Shown: in pieces, positions 17,326 to 26,709 of the stretch
Numbering within the stretch: the stretch's first letter is position 1
How the letters are laid out: the number at the start of each line of letters is the position of its first letter
Assembly (NCBI RefSeq): GCF_018424605.1
Contig: NZ_QTKT01000015.1
Span: 1-64,000, forward strand
DNA: 64,000 nt
From: Marinobacter lipolyticus
Lineage (GTDB): Bacteria > Pseudomonadota > Gammaproteobacteria > Pseudomonadales > Oleiphilaceae
Direction: 5' to 3'
Made by a program: the position numbers and the translations under genes
The notes under the pieces: generated by a model
Seen by the model: only the letters and a program-made list of their open reading frames with translations
Told to the model about the DNA's origin: nothing
Database searches by the model: none

Positions 17326-18657
17326 ATGTCCGGTTCTCACCGTTTTGCAGTACGGGCACTCACCCTTGCCATCGCTACCTCAGGCTTCGCCACGACCGCT
17401 TCCGCCAGCATGGGCAACCTCGGCACCGCATACGGCGTGATGCCGGTGGACGTCGCTACCGCGCAGTCGCTGTCCATGTTCAACGACCAGGTATCGGCCA
17501 CCTATTACAATCCGTCCTACCTCACCAGTGACGAGCGCGGGGAGCTGACCGGTGGCATTCTGCACGCAGAGCAGGAACTGCGATCCAGCCGCTCCGATGC
17601 AGACGGAGACATTATTTCCGACTCGCCCAGCCAGCACGTGTTGATCGGCATGAAAACCAACCTGGGCTCACTGACTCGCTTCAAGCACCCTATTTACCTG
17701 GGTTTCATCGCTGGCGTTGAGAAGTACGGTAAAGAAATGCTGGCGTTTTCCTCTGAGACCTCAGAAACCGGCCAGTACCTTCAATACGGCAAAGAGCCGC
17801 TGTTCCTGAACATTGGTGGTGCCACCCCGCTGTGGCGAGGCATTTCCGCGGGGTTCTCGGTTCGCGTCACGCTGGAAGCAGCCGCGCAATTGGACGCGGT
17901 CTCCACTCTCGGTGGCGAAACCAGCCGAGAGCGCCTCTCCGTGAATGCCGAGCCCTCGCTGAAGTCCATTCTCGGCACCACCCTCAAATGGGGCGAGACC
18001 TTCTGTCCAGACAGCAGCTGTTTCCTCGATGGCTGGGAGTCGGCGGTGACCTATCGCACCAAGTCGTCTGCGTCCACCTCCGTCGATTCCAACATCATCG
18101 TCACCCAGACCATTCCGGATCCCGGCTTGAGCCTGGCGGTGGCCACCATCGATTCCTTCCAGCCGGAAACCATAGCCTTCGGCACCCAGTACAAGGGTGA
18201 CGGCTGGCGCATCGGCGGCAGCGTGGAGCAGCAAAACTGGTCGGAACTGGAAGAGGAATTCGCCGGTGACACCATCCGTGACCAACAGAACGTAAACGCG
18301 GCCGACCGTATTCGTTTTGATGACATCCTGATCCCACGTATCGGGGCGGAATACGAACTCAGCCAGCACTTCGCCATTCGCGGTGGCCTGGCCTACGAAG
18401 AGTCACCACTTAAAACCACCCGCAACCCGGAACTCAACTACCTCGACACCGACAAGATCGTTGCCGGCGTTGGCCTGAGCGCCACCTACGACCGCACCCG
18501 CCTGCTCGCCTACCCGGTGCGCCTGGACATTGGTTACCAGTACCAGCAGCTGCAGGAGCGGGATTTCACCATCGTTGACTACGACGGCAACGAGCAACAG
18601 GCCACCGCCGACGGCGATATTCATGTAATCAGCGGCTCCATCACCCTGAAGTTCTGA
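17326..18657 (+). CDS. FadL/TraF-like outer-membrane beta-barrel protein
   Basis: A 443-residue exported protein with a signal peptide ending ASA-S (about residue 28). The mature start (MGNLGTAYGV...SATYYNPSYL) resembles the N-terminal hatch region of OmpP1/FadL-type hydrophobic-compound porins or of TraF_2-family proteins. The remainder shows alternating amphipathic strands and ends in phenylalanine (ITLKF), the usual outer-membrane insertion signal. Two cysteines (CPDSSC) may form a loop disulfide. It is 13 bases upstream of the second giant lipoprotein and certainly co-transcribed with it. It may form a lipid or hydrocarbon channel with lipoprotein partners (inference). Confidence 0.8.
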   Translation: MSGSHRFAVRALTLAIATSGFATTASASMGNLGTAYGVMPVDVATAQSLSMFNDQVSATYYNPSYLTSDERGELTGGILHAEQELRSSRSDADGDIISDSPSQHVLIGMKTNLGSLTRFKHPIYLGFIAGVEKYGKEMLAFSSETSETGQYLQYGKEPLFLNIGGATPLWRGISAGFSVRVTLEAAAQLDAVSTLGGETSRERLSVNAEPSLKSILGTTLKWGETFCPDSSCFLDGWESAVTYRTKSSASTSVDSNIIVTQTIPDPGLSLAVATIDSFQPETIAFGTQYKGDGWRIGGSVEQQNWSELEEEFAGDTIRDQQNVNAADRIRFDDILIPRIGAEYELSQHFAIRGGLAYEESPLKTTRNPELNYLDTDKIVAGVGLSATYDRTRLLAYPVRLDIGYQYQQLQERDFTIVDYDGNEQQATADGDIHVISGSITLKF

Positions 18658-18670
18658 GGAGAGGCTTGCC

Positions 18671-21600
18671 ATGAACTACAAAAACACACTGGCACTTTTA
18701 CCCGCAGCAATTCTTGCCGCCTGTGGTGGTGGCGATGGACAGGAGATCGCCGAACCCCGCACTCCGGGCGCGGTGGTCTATTCATACCCCTCTGACGGTC
18801 AGCGAGAGGTCAGCCCCAAGGCAGATCTGGTTCTGCGCTTCTCCCACGCAGTGACCGATGAAGATCTGTCCGGCAAGATCCGTGTGAGTACCGGCGAAAC
18901 CACGGTACCGTTTACCGTCGAGGGCGTGGATGGCAATCGCAGCCTCAAGCTTTCACCCGAGGGCGAACTGAGCCCCGGAACTGAGTACACCATCGAGTTT
19001 GCCGAGGGCCTGTTCGCCGAGAACAACCGCATCATCGAGACGCCAAACGCGATCGGCGCCGAGGGCATCCAGTTCTCCACCCGGGGCGCCTTCAGTGGCA
19101 TCGCCGGCCTGGACAACCTCAGCGAAAGTTTTGGCGTGGACCAGATGATTCCCTCGCCGGACGGCGTGTTCCGACCGATGAACTTCTCCACGTTCCGTCT
19201 GCGCCTGACCCAGCCGGTGCACCCGCAGTGGCAGGAACTCGGTGGCGTGATCGAAATTACTGACAGTAACGGCGACCCGGTACCGGCCACGGTACTGGTC
19301 AAGGGCCGGTTGGTGACGATTGACCCGTGTGTTCCGGATGAGCCCACCCTGTGCGGCCGCGAGGATGACGTACTGACACCGGGCGCCACCTACACCGTTT
19401 CAGTGCGCAATCTGCCGGGAGTGAACGGTGGCACGCTGGAAAACTACGAACAGGCGTTCACGCCCCGGGACACCAGCCCGACGGTAGTGCTGTTCCAGCA
19501 AGTGATCGACTCGGGCCTGAACGCAGGCAGCAGTGCCAGCGATGCCCGCAAGTCCAGGCTGAACGGCCAGATCATCAACGGCGTAACCCTGAACTCTGTT
19601 CTGCAGGGCATTGCCGGCCCCTCTCAACAAACCGGCGGCCTGTTCGCGGAACTGGCGTTCGCGCCGGCGTTTGAGGCGGACGAACCGCTGCCGCTGCGGG
19701 TGCCCAAAGGCAGCATCCTGAACAGCAGCAGCCTGGATGTGCGCATCAACGGTTCCGTACCGATCATTGATCCGGCCACCGGTGAGATTCAGCAGACCGG
19801 CAACATCAAGGTCACCATGCTGTCCGACGCCACTGGCTACCTGATGCCCAACCCCTACACCGACGACCTGAATGCGCCGCGCCACGTCAAACTGTTCATG
19901 GACGTGTCCATGAACACGGAAGAGGCACAGCCCAACGCGTCACTGTCCCAGGACCTGCTGGGTGTTGAACTCAGCGGTATCGCAATCGTGGAGGATGGCA
20001 CCCTGACCATCGATGCCATCGGCATGGTGGAACCCAACCTGCTGGGCCAGGAATTCACCGACTCCACCATCGCCTTCCGCATCGAGGCGGCCACCGACTC
20101 CACCTCGCAACTGGACGCCGCCGGCCAGCGCGATGACGCCTTGCTGGACATCACCGGCCCGCAACTGGTCAGTTGGATGCCAGGCGCAGAAGACGCTTTG
20201 CCGTCCACACGGCAGGACATGCAGCGCCCGGGCGACCCAGTCATTCTCAACTTCGATGAGCCACTGGACCCGGACTCCGTCAACGGCGGGGTGACGCTTT
20301 CCACCAGCGGTGGCGATATCGCCAACCTGAACACCAAAGTGGACGGCACGGTGCTGGTGCTAAATCCGGAAGGTGGCCTGAAGCACGGTGTTGAGTACAC
20401 GGTTACGGTGAACGGCGTGACGGATATCAATGGGAACCCTGCTACCGTTCCATCGTTGACCTTTAGCCTGCCAGAAATCGAGCGAGACGGGACAACCGTC
20501 ACCCAACGCTCGCCAATTGCCTTAACCACTTACCCTGGCTATCCGTGCTATGTAGATCAGAACGACACACCGGTAGATCTTGAAGCCGGAACGCATGGTC
20601 AATGCGCGGACGCAGCTGCCGACGGTCCATTGGGCGAAGTTCTTCCGGTAACTACACTGCCAAAAGATCGCCCTATCGTTGTAGTGTTCTCGCAGTCAAT
20701 GGATCTGGACTCCATTCGCCTCCATGAGACGCTCACCATTGAGAAAGTGGATGCAGACGGCGGTAATCCCAGCGAAGTTAGCGGACGACTTGAGAAAAAC
20801 AATCAGCGTATTCGTTTCTACCCGGATGAGCCCTGGGAAGTTGACGGCTTCTATCGCTATACCATGCACTCCGAGAGTGGTGGTACATGTGAGCAAAACA
20901 TTTGTGGCGAGAATGGCCTGGTGCTGAAAACTGATCTTCTGGTGGATCCGGAATCCACTGGTGGACCAAATATGGAAATCTACTTCCGTGGCGTAGAAGC
21001 AACGAACACGGTATTTACTCCCCTGCGTAACCTGCCGATACGGGATACCAACTCGAACTACATTGTAGACTGCGATGTAGCGGGCGGAACTGACTGCCTG
21101 GAGCCTTTCAGCCACGAAGATGATGGCAATGGTGGCTTCCTGCCTTCCGCAAATGCTGCACAGCTTGCCGTGCGCGAGGAAGGAGCGGAGCTAGTGGGGG
21201 TCGACGGACTGATCCAGGCCCAAGTTGGCTGTGAACCAAATCAAAACTGCCCTGAAAAGAAATTCATCTACCAAACCTATGGCCTGAATACAGAGATTAT
21301 AGGCCCCGGGGTAGATGAGGACGGCAACGAGGGTGTCAGAGTTCTACTTTACCCGACGATGCTTGGCACAACATCTGCCAGCGTTTTCCTGTCTGGTCTG
21401 GGTGAACAAGAAACCGGACCGCAAATTCTGCGGATGACCTACGGGGAGCCCAACCCAGAAGAAGGAAACCCTCTCGGATTGGTTGAGGGGATCATAATTG
21501 AAGGGGAGGATGGCCGCCCGAAGTTCAAGACCACCGCTGATTTGACACTTGATGCTCCGAATCTCGGCCTGCCTGATGGTGGGGCACTGTTGGAACACAA

Positions 21601-21940
21601 CCTATACAGCTACGACATCAAGCTCACGCTCGAAGGCCCGATCGTCTTTTTCGATGATGGCCGCATGCAGGTTGAGCAACGTAATACCAACTCTCCGGAG
21701 ATCAATGTCATCGTGTCAGGTAACAACCCCGTTATTGAGGGCGGTGTAAATCTGGTTAGTTGTCTTGGCGATGTGCTTGGCCTTTTAGGAGGAGATACAG
21801 ATCTTTCCAATTGCGGTGCGCTAGTAGGCGAGGAGGATCTCGCATCAGGTGCGGTTTACATACCCCTGGAAATCCCTGAGCAAGGCGTCTACCTGAACTT
21901 CCTCTCCAACCCGATCAAGGAAATCCCGGAAGAGTATTGA
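18671..21940 (+). CDS. Giant Ig-like (Big_5) repeat lipoprotein, copy 2
   Basis: A 1089-residue predicted lipoprotein with a short signal ending LAAC (C18) and a GGGDG linker. It has the same architecture as the protein at 13839: Big_5-like repeats (about residues 34-135, 165-260, 510-605 and 665-760), a Cys-containing segment (PGYPC...GQC), then a C-terminal region containing GHNL-like LEHNLYSYDI and FFDDGRMQV. GAGGAG precedes ATG 18671. It follows the beta-barrel gene by 13 bases and is closed by a strong terminator. Extra cysteine pairs (EPNQNC, ENIC) are found in the last third. Function unknown. Confidence 0.85.
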   Translation: MNYKNTLALLPAAILAACGGGDGQEIAEPRTPGAVVYSYPSDGQREVSPKADLVLRFSHAVTDEDLSGKIRVSTGETTVPFTVEGVDGNRSLKLSPEGELSPGTEYTIEFAEGLFAENNRIIETPNAIGAEGIQFSTRGAFSGIAGLDNLSESFGVDQMIPSPDGVFRPMNFSTFRLRLTQPVHPQWQELGGVIEITDSNGDPVPATVLVKGRLVTIDPCVPDEPTLCGREDDVLTPGATYTVSVRNLPGVNGGTLENYEQAFTPRDTSPTVVLFQQVIDSGLNAGSSASDARKSRLNGQIINGVTLNSVLQGIAGPSQQTGGLFAELAFAPAFEADEPLPLRVPKGSILNSSSLDVRINGSVPIIDPATGEIQQTGNIKVTMLSDATGYLMPNPYTDDLNAPRHVKLFMDVSMNTEEAQPNASLSQDLLGVELSGIAIVEDGTLTIDAIGMVEPNLLGQEFTDSTIAFRIEAATDSTSQLDAAGQRDDALLDITGPQLVSWMPGAEDALPSTRQDMQRPGDPVILNFDEPLDPDSVNGGVTLSTSGGDIANLNTKVDGTVLVLNPEGGLKHGVEYTVTVNGVTDINGNPATVPSLTFSLPEIERDGTTVTQRSPIALTTYPGYPCYVDQNDTPVDLEAGTHGQCADAAADGPLGEVLPVTTLPKDRPIVVVFSQSMDLDSIRLHETLTIEKVDADGGNPSEVSGRLEKNNQRIRFYPDEPWEVDGFYRYTMHSESGGTCEQNICGENGLVLKTDLLVDPESTGGPNMEIYFRGVEATNTVFTPLRNLPIRDTNSNYIVDCDVAGGTDCLEPFSHEDDGNGGFLPSANAAQLAVREEGAELVGVDGLIQAQVGCEPNQNCPEKKFIYQTYGLNTEIIGPGVDEDGNEGVRVLLYPTMLGTTSASVFLSGLGEQETGPQILRMTYGEPNPEEGNPLGLVEGIIIEGEDGRPKFKTTADLTLDAPNLGLPDGGALLEHNLYSYDIKLTLEGPIVFFDDGRMQVEQRNTNSPEINVIVSGNNPVIEGGVNLVSCLGDVLGLLGGDTDLSNCGALVGEEDLASGAVYIPLEIPEQGVYLNFLSNPIKEIPEEY

Positions 21941-21964
21941 TCAACAGGCCTTACTCTCCCTTCA

Positions 21965-21990
21965 GGCCAGCCTTCGGGCTGGCCTTTTTT
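21965..21990 (+). terminator. Rho-independent terminator of the lipoprotein operon
   Basis: GGCCAGCC (21965-21972), loop TTCG, GGCTGGCC (21977-21984), then six T. It lies 24 bases after the stop of the 18671 gene. Confidence 0.95.
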
Positions 21991-22087
21991 ATGGCCTTTT
22001 GAGGCAAGCCGGGCTTTTCCCCTTGTTTGCTTTTCCTGCTAATTTGACTGAAAGTCAGATAACAAAAAATTCAACGGAGAGAGCCCC

Positions 22088-24394
22088 ATGGAAAACGGCA
22101 CCCATTACCGTACCTGCCACCTGTGCGAGGCAATGTGCGGCGTCGCCATTGAGGTGCAGAACGGTCACATTACCTCCATCAAGGGTGACGAGGACGACCC
22201 GTTGAGCCGGGGCCATATCTGCCCCAAAGCCGTTGCCCTGCAGGATTTGCACGAAGACCCGGATCGCCTGAAGAAACCGGTTCGCCGCACGGACGCCGGC
22301 TGGCAGGAAATGGAGTGGGACGAAGCCTTTGAGCTGGTCGCAGACCGGCTGCACCGGGTGCGCAAGGAACACGGCCGCAACAGCATCGGCGTGTACCTGG
22401 GCAACCCGAACGTGCATAACCACGGCTCGCTCATCGCCACCATGCCATTCCTGCGGGCCATTGGCAGCCAGAACCGCTTCTCGGCCACCTCCAACGACCA
22501 GTTGCCCCACATGCTCGCCAGCCTCGACATGTTCGGGCATCAGATCCTGTTCCCGATTCCGGACATTGACCGCACCGACCTGTTTATCTGCATCGGCGCC
22601 AACCCGATGGCCTCCAACGGCAGCCTGATGACGGTTCCGGACGTGAGGGGGCGCCTGAAGACCCTGAAAAGCCGCGGTGGCAAAATGATCGTGGTGGATC
22701 CGAGGCGCACCGAAACCGCAAAACTGGCGGATGAATTCCACTTCATTCGCCCGGGTACTGACGCCCTGCTGCTGATGGCGATGGTGCACACCCTGTTTGA
22801 CGAGAACCTGGTGAATCTCGGCCATGCGGAAAACTGGACCAAAGATGTCGATTTGCTCCGCCTGGCTTCACTGGCGTTCACCCCGGAAGCCGTCAGCGAG
22901 CACACCGGCATCGAATCCGACCACATTCGCGGCCTGGCCCGCCAACTGGCCACCACCCGCAAGGCCGCCCTCTACACTCGCATGGGGACCAGCACACAGG
23001 CCTTTGGCGGCGTCGCCACCTGGCTGGCTTACTGCCTGAACATTCTTACCGGAAAACTCGATGCCACCGGCGGCGTGATGTTTACCCAACCGGCCATCGA
23101 CCTGATCGCCCTCGGCGGCATGTCCGGCCAGCAGGGTCATTTCGGCAAACGCTACAGCCGCGTGAAAAAGCTGCCGGAGTTCGCCGGCGAATACCCCGCC
23201 AGTACCATGGCCGACGAAATGCTCACGCCAGGCGACGGCCAGATCAAGGCGTTCGTCACCGTGGCCGGCAATCCGGTGCTCTCCAATCCCAACGGCGGGC
23301 GACTGGACCAGGCGCTTGAAGGCCTGGATTTCATGGTCTCGGTGGATTACTACCTGAACGAGACCACCCGCCATGCGGACGTCATCCTGCCGCCCACCGC
23401 CGCTCTGGAACGCAGCCACTACGACCTGATCTTCAGTATGTTTGCCGTGCGTAACGTCGCCAAATACAGCGAGGCACTGTTCGAGGCCGGCGATGATACC
23501 CGCCACGACTGGCAGATCCTGCTGGAGCTGGCGCACCGGCTCGAGAAAAAGCGCAAGGGCGGCCGCCTGCCACTGCGTGCGGAATTGGGTTGGCGAGCGT
23601 TCAAGCAGATCGGGCCAGACACCATTCTTGATCTGTTGTTGCGCACAGGCCCATACGGTGCCGATATCGGGGCCGCACGCGCCGTGATGCAGCCCGCCAT
23701 CGATCTGGTGATGGATGTGCTGCCGAAGCGCCATCCGCTTCAGGGACTGGCCAGACTCAGCCCGCTGAATCGTCACTGGCAGGACCTGCCCAAGGGGCTG
23801 TCGCTGAGTGCGCTGAGGGATAACCCAAACGGCGTTGACCTGGGGCCGCTGCGGCCGTGCATGCCGGAGCGGCTGTTCACCCGTGATGGCAAAGTCAACC
23901 TGGCCCCTCGCCGGTATCTGCAGGACCTGCACCGGCTACACGCCTTGCTGGCGAGCCCGGTCAGTGCGGATCTGATGATGATTGGCCGTCGCCACGTGCG
24001 CAGCAACAACTCGTGGATGCACAACAGCCAACGCCTGGTAAAAGGCAAGGATCGCTGCACCCTGATGATTCACCCCAAAGACGCGGCCCGCTGCGGCCTG
24101 CAGGCGGGTGACTCGGCAGAGGTCACCTCACAGGCGAAGGACGTCAGCACCGGCATAGTCCTGATGGTAGAAATAACCGAAGACATCATGCCGGGCGTGG
24201 TCTCCGTACCCCACGGCTGGGGCCATCACCGCACAGGCACCGGCCAGACCGTCGCGGCCGCCCACGCCGGCGCCAGCATCAACGACGTACTGAGCGATCA
24301 GCAAACTGATCCATTGGTGGGCACGTCCGTACTGAATGGCCAACGGGTTAAGGTCAAAGTCTGGCGGGCTGAACGTCAGCGCAAGCGGGCCTGA
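22088..24394 (+). CDS. Molybdopterin-dependent oxidoreductase with [4Fe-4S] cluster (BisC/FdhF-like)
   Basis: A 768-residue cytoplasmic protein: N-terminal cluster domain with C10, C13, C17 and C45 (CHLCEAMC...CPKA), molybdopterin oxidoreductase core (about 60-490) and a C-terminal dinucleotide-binding domain (about 640-760). No twin-arginine signal, so it is cytosolic. Typical blocks are DLFICIGANPM, VVDPRRTETAKLAD and the HADVILPP strand. There is no selenocysteine or obvious cysteine Mo ligand in the NPNVHNHG region. No electron-transfer subunit gene is adjacent, which is unusual for formate-dehydrogenase-like enzymes; the substrate is unknown. Confidence 0.9.
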   Translation: MENGTHYRTCHLCEAMCGVAIEVQNGHITSIKGDEDDPLSRGHICPKAVALQDLHEDPDRLKKPVRRTDAGWQEMEWDEAFELVADRLHRVRKEHGRNSIGVYLGNPNVHNHGSLIATMPFLRAIGSQNRFSATSNDQLPHMLASLDMFGHQILFPIPDIDRTDLFICIGANPMASNGSLMTVPDVRGRLKTLKSRGGKMIVVDPRRTETAKLADEFHFIRPGTDALLLMAMVHTLFDENLVNLGHAENWTKDVDLLRLASLAFTPEAVSEHTGIESDHIRGLARQLATTRKAALYTRMGTSTQAFGGVATWLAYCLNILTGKLDATGGVMFTQPAIDLIALGGMSGQQGHFGKRYSRVKKLPEFAGEYPASTMADEMLTPGDGQIKAFVTVAGNPVLSNPNGGRLDQALEGLDFMVSVDYYLNETTRHADVILPPTAALERSHYDLIFSMFAVRNVAKYSEALFEAGDDTRHDWQILLELAHRLEKKRKGGRLPLRAELGWRAFKQIGPDTILDLLLRTGPYGADIGAARAVMQPAIDLVMDVLPKRHPLQGLARLSPLNRHWQDLPKGLSLSALRDNPNGVDLGPLRPCMPERLFTRDGKVNLAPRRYLQDLHRLHALLASPVSADLMMIGRRHVRSNNSWMHNSQRLVKGKDRCTLMIHPKDAARCGLQAGDSAEVTSQAKDVSTGIVLMVEITEDIMPGVVSVPHGWGHHRTGTGQTVAAAHAGASINDVLSDQQTDPLVGTSVLNGQRVKVKVWRAERQRKRA

Positions 24395-24411
24395 CAGAGA
24401 AGGAGATACCC

Positions 24412-24867
24412 ATGCCCCTGTGGCTGCAATGGACACTCATCGTTGCCGGGCTGCTCGCGATAGCGGCCCTGTCGGCGTTTATCCTGCGTCAGGCAAAGCT
24501 GCTTCGCCAGAGCCGGCAACGGAACGACAAAAACCAGGCCTTCCGGGAGCAGCGCCGGCAATCCATGGTGGAAAGCATCCAGGTGATTGCCATGGCGGTG
24601 GAAGAGGATCAGGTCGAGTACTCGGAAGCCTGCCTGCGTCTGAAAGGATTGCTGGACCATGTGGCGCCAGAGCTACTGGAACAACCGCCTTACCGAGTCT
24701 TCCGGGAGGTATCTGATCAGCTCCAGCACATGCCCACCCACCGGGCGCGCCAAGCCACGGAAACGCGGTTCATCGAAAAAATGGACCGGGAACGGCTGGC
24801 GCTGGAGGCCCGCCACGCCGATGCGATTCGACGTGCCGCCACCGCACTCAGGCAACATCCGTTCTGA
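24412..24867 (+). CDS. DUF2489 family membrane-anchored protein
   Basis: A 151-residue protein with one N-terminal membrane helix (about 5-25) followed by a cytoplasmic, strongly helical, charged domain. The block SIQVIAMAVEEDQVEYSEAC with RLKGLL matches the DUF2489 family. It lies 17 bases after the molybdoenzyme gene with the site AAGGAG, so they probably form an operon; whether it serves the enzyme is not known. Confidence 0.8.
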   Translation: MPLWLQWTLIVAGLLAIAALSAFILRQAKLLRQSRQRNDKNQAFREQRRQSMVESIQVIAMAVEEDQVEYSEACLRLKGLLDHVAPELLEQPPYRVFREVSDQLQHMPTHRARQATETRFIEKMDRERLALEARHADAIRRAATALRQHPF

Positions 24868-25038
24868 TGGTTCAGGACGGCCGCGCCCCGGGATAGGTCT
24901 CTCCCACCCTCGCCGGCAGTTGTTTGTAATTTTTTGTAACAGAAAAGGCCAGCCGGCAAACCAATTAGCATTGCAAATCAATGCATTCCGATATGACCGA
25001 ATTATGACGCCCTGATCAGGTGCAGGCTCCAGCCAGGG

Positions 25039-25190
25039 CTGACTTTTATTTCCGGTCCCATAGGCTAGATTTAAAGACAAGGTGACCCACACCATTCTCT
25101 GCGGACACCTTACGTTGTTTTCTCCTGATAAGTTTGGACGACTCTGCAACAAGCGGGTGAGCTTGCCGGCCCTTGGGCCGGCTTTTTTGC
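25039..25190 (+). ncRNA. Candidate small RNA or long 3' UTR ending at a strong terminator
   Basis: A strong terminator lies about 300 bases beyond the nearest forward gene. A possible promoter (CTGACT 25039-25044, 16-base spacer, TAGGCT 25061-25066) would give a transcript of about 115 bases from about 25073. It contains complementary AAGGTG/CACCTT segments and an exposed pyrimidine tract TTTTCTCCTG that could pair with ribosome-binding sites. No open frame is gene-like. The rest of the gap 24868-25038 holds nothing recognised. A read-through 3' UTR is the alternative. Confidence 0.3.
25165..25188 (+). terminator. Rho-independent terminator
   Basis: GCCGGCCC (25165-25172), TT, GGGCCGGC (25175-25182) and six T on the forward strand. 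It faces the reverse-strand HDOD gene but terminates forward transcription. Confidence 0.85.
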
Positions 25191-25215
25191 GTGTGATATC
25201 AGCGGCCTGCGGGAG

Positions 25216-26580
25216 TCAGGGAGTCATCATTCCGGCCATCGCCATGATACCGGCCTTGTTGCTGACCAGTTCATCGAACTGTTCTTCAACCCGGGCCTGA
25301 TCCAGCCCAAGTGAGGTATAGAACTCTGGCGCCACCGGCTCGCCGGCGCCGATCGCTATGCCGCGATTGGCCAATAGCTGCCGCCCGAGCCAAAGCAGCT
25401 TGGCGTAATCTGCGTGGGTGCCGTCGTAGTCCGGATTTTTCTGGTAACGAATAGCCAGGGTGACTTCATCGGGCATGCCCCAGTTCTGCATCAGTTCCGC
25501 CGCGATCTGCTCCCGGGTAACACCCAGCAGATAATGTTCGATTGGTGACGAATCCATCGCGGGATTGACTTCCAGGGAACGGCAGACGAGCTTGAAATGG
25601 GGTGGAAACACCTGGGCCAGCACCAGATAGCCAAAGTTGTGCAGCAGCCCCGCCAGATAAGCCAGCCCGAACGCCGGCCGTTGGCCCCGGGGCATCATGC
25701 TGGCAAGGATGCCCGCTGACTGGGCCTGCCAGATCGCCTGTTGCCAGTAATCCACATAGCCTTCGGGATGATCCTGAGGCTGCTTCAGTGCCCGGCCCAG
25801 CGCAAGCCCCATGGCCAGGTTCATCACCAGGTCGAACCCCAGAACCCGGGAGACCGCATCGTGCACCGACCGCACCTGACCAGCCGCTGCATAAAACGAC
25901 GACGACGCCCAGCTTACTACCTGCGCGGCGAGGCTCGGATCGCTCTCCACGATGTCCACCAGATCCCCCATGACGGCATTGGGATTGACCCGCAGATGAA
26001 TGATGCGTTGGGCGGTTTCCGGCAGCGGCGGCAATTCGAGCGTGTCCTCCAGACGCTGCTGAATCCGTAGCCCGGTAAATTTTTTGATGGCGCTGTGGAG
26101 CTGGTCGCGGTCCCGATCCGGGCGGTCCAGATTGACGGCAATGGTTTCCGGGGCCACTGCAAACGCCGCGCGCTGCGCACTGGCGGTGAGCGCGAGAAAG
26201 TCTGCGCACGGCATGACCATGGCCAGATTCTGGGCGCCAAGCGCCAGGGCCACCGTCGACAGGCGGTCAACACGCTCGTCCACCACGCAGGGCCAGCCGG
26301 TCAGCGACGGCAAGGCCGGCAGTTCGGCCAGGCCCGCGCGCTCCCTGACCCGCAGCTGATCACGACGCTTCATCACCTGAAGATCGCGACCCAGTTGCTG
26401 GTTCAGGGCATTGATATCAAGAAGATCGTCCTGACGACAGATGGCCTGGAGGTTTCCCTGTTCATCGCTGAGCAGCACCATTCTCAGCAACTGGTCAGTT
26501 CGGGCCTGACTGACATCGCGCAGGGACACTTCCCCCGCCGACTCACCCAATGCCTGTCGGACCGCGACAGGTAGTTCCAT
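25216..26580 (-). CDS. YbaK-like aminoacyl-tRNA deacylase domain fused to HDOD domain
   Basis: A 454-residue cytoplasmic protein. Residues about 1-150 resemble the YbaK/ProX aminoacyl-tRNA deacylase fold; residues about 190-390 are an HDOD signalling domain (LPPLPETAQRIIHL, SVHDAVSRVLGFD, LAGLLHNFGYLVL). HDOD domains usually relay signals to cyclic-di-GMP or motility circuits and lack HD catalysis; here the metal-binding HD is replaced by HN. The pairing of an RNA-quality domain with a signalling domain is found in marine gammaproteobacteria, but its role is not known. The gene stands alone. Confidence 0.85.
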   Translation of the reverse strand: MELPVAVRQALGESAGEVSLRDVSQARTDQLLRMVLLSDEQGNLQAICRQDDLLDINALNQQLGRDLQVMKRRDQLRVRERAGLAELPALPSLTGWPCVVDERVDRLSTVALALGAQNLAMVMPCADFLALTASAQRAAFAVAPETIAVNLDRPDRDRDQLHSAIKKFTGLRIQQRLEDTLELPPLPETAQRIIHLRVNPNAVMGDLVDIVESDPSLAAQVVSWASSSFYAAAGQVRSVHDAVSRVLGFDLVMNLAMGLALGRALKQPQDHPEGYVDYWQQAIWQAQSAGILASMMPRGQRPAFGLAYLAGLLHNFGYLVLAQVFPPHFKLVCRSLEVNPAMDSSPIEHYLLGVTREQIAAELMQNWGMPDEVTLAIRYQKNPDYDGTHADYAKLLWLGRQLLANRGIAIGAGEPVAPEFYTSLGLDQARVEEQFDELVSNKAGIMAMAGMMTP

Positions 26581-26709
26581 AACTCTCTCCCAAAAGCGTC
26601 AATGTGCCAACTCCGGGCACCATGGATTTCTAACCAGTATACGGTAGTCGATACACCCGGGTTTTGACATGCGCCGGGTTCTTTACATTTTTCCTGCCAA
26701 CCGGCCCCC

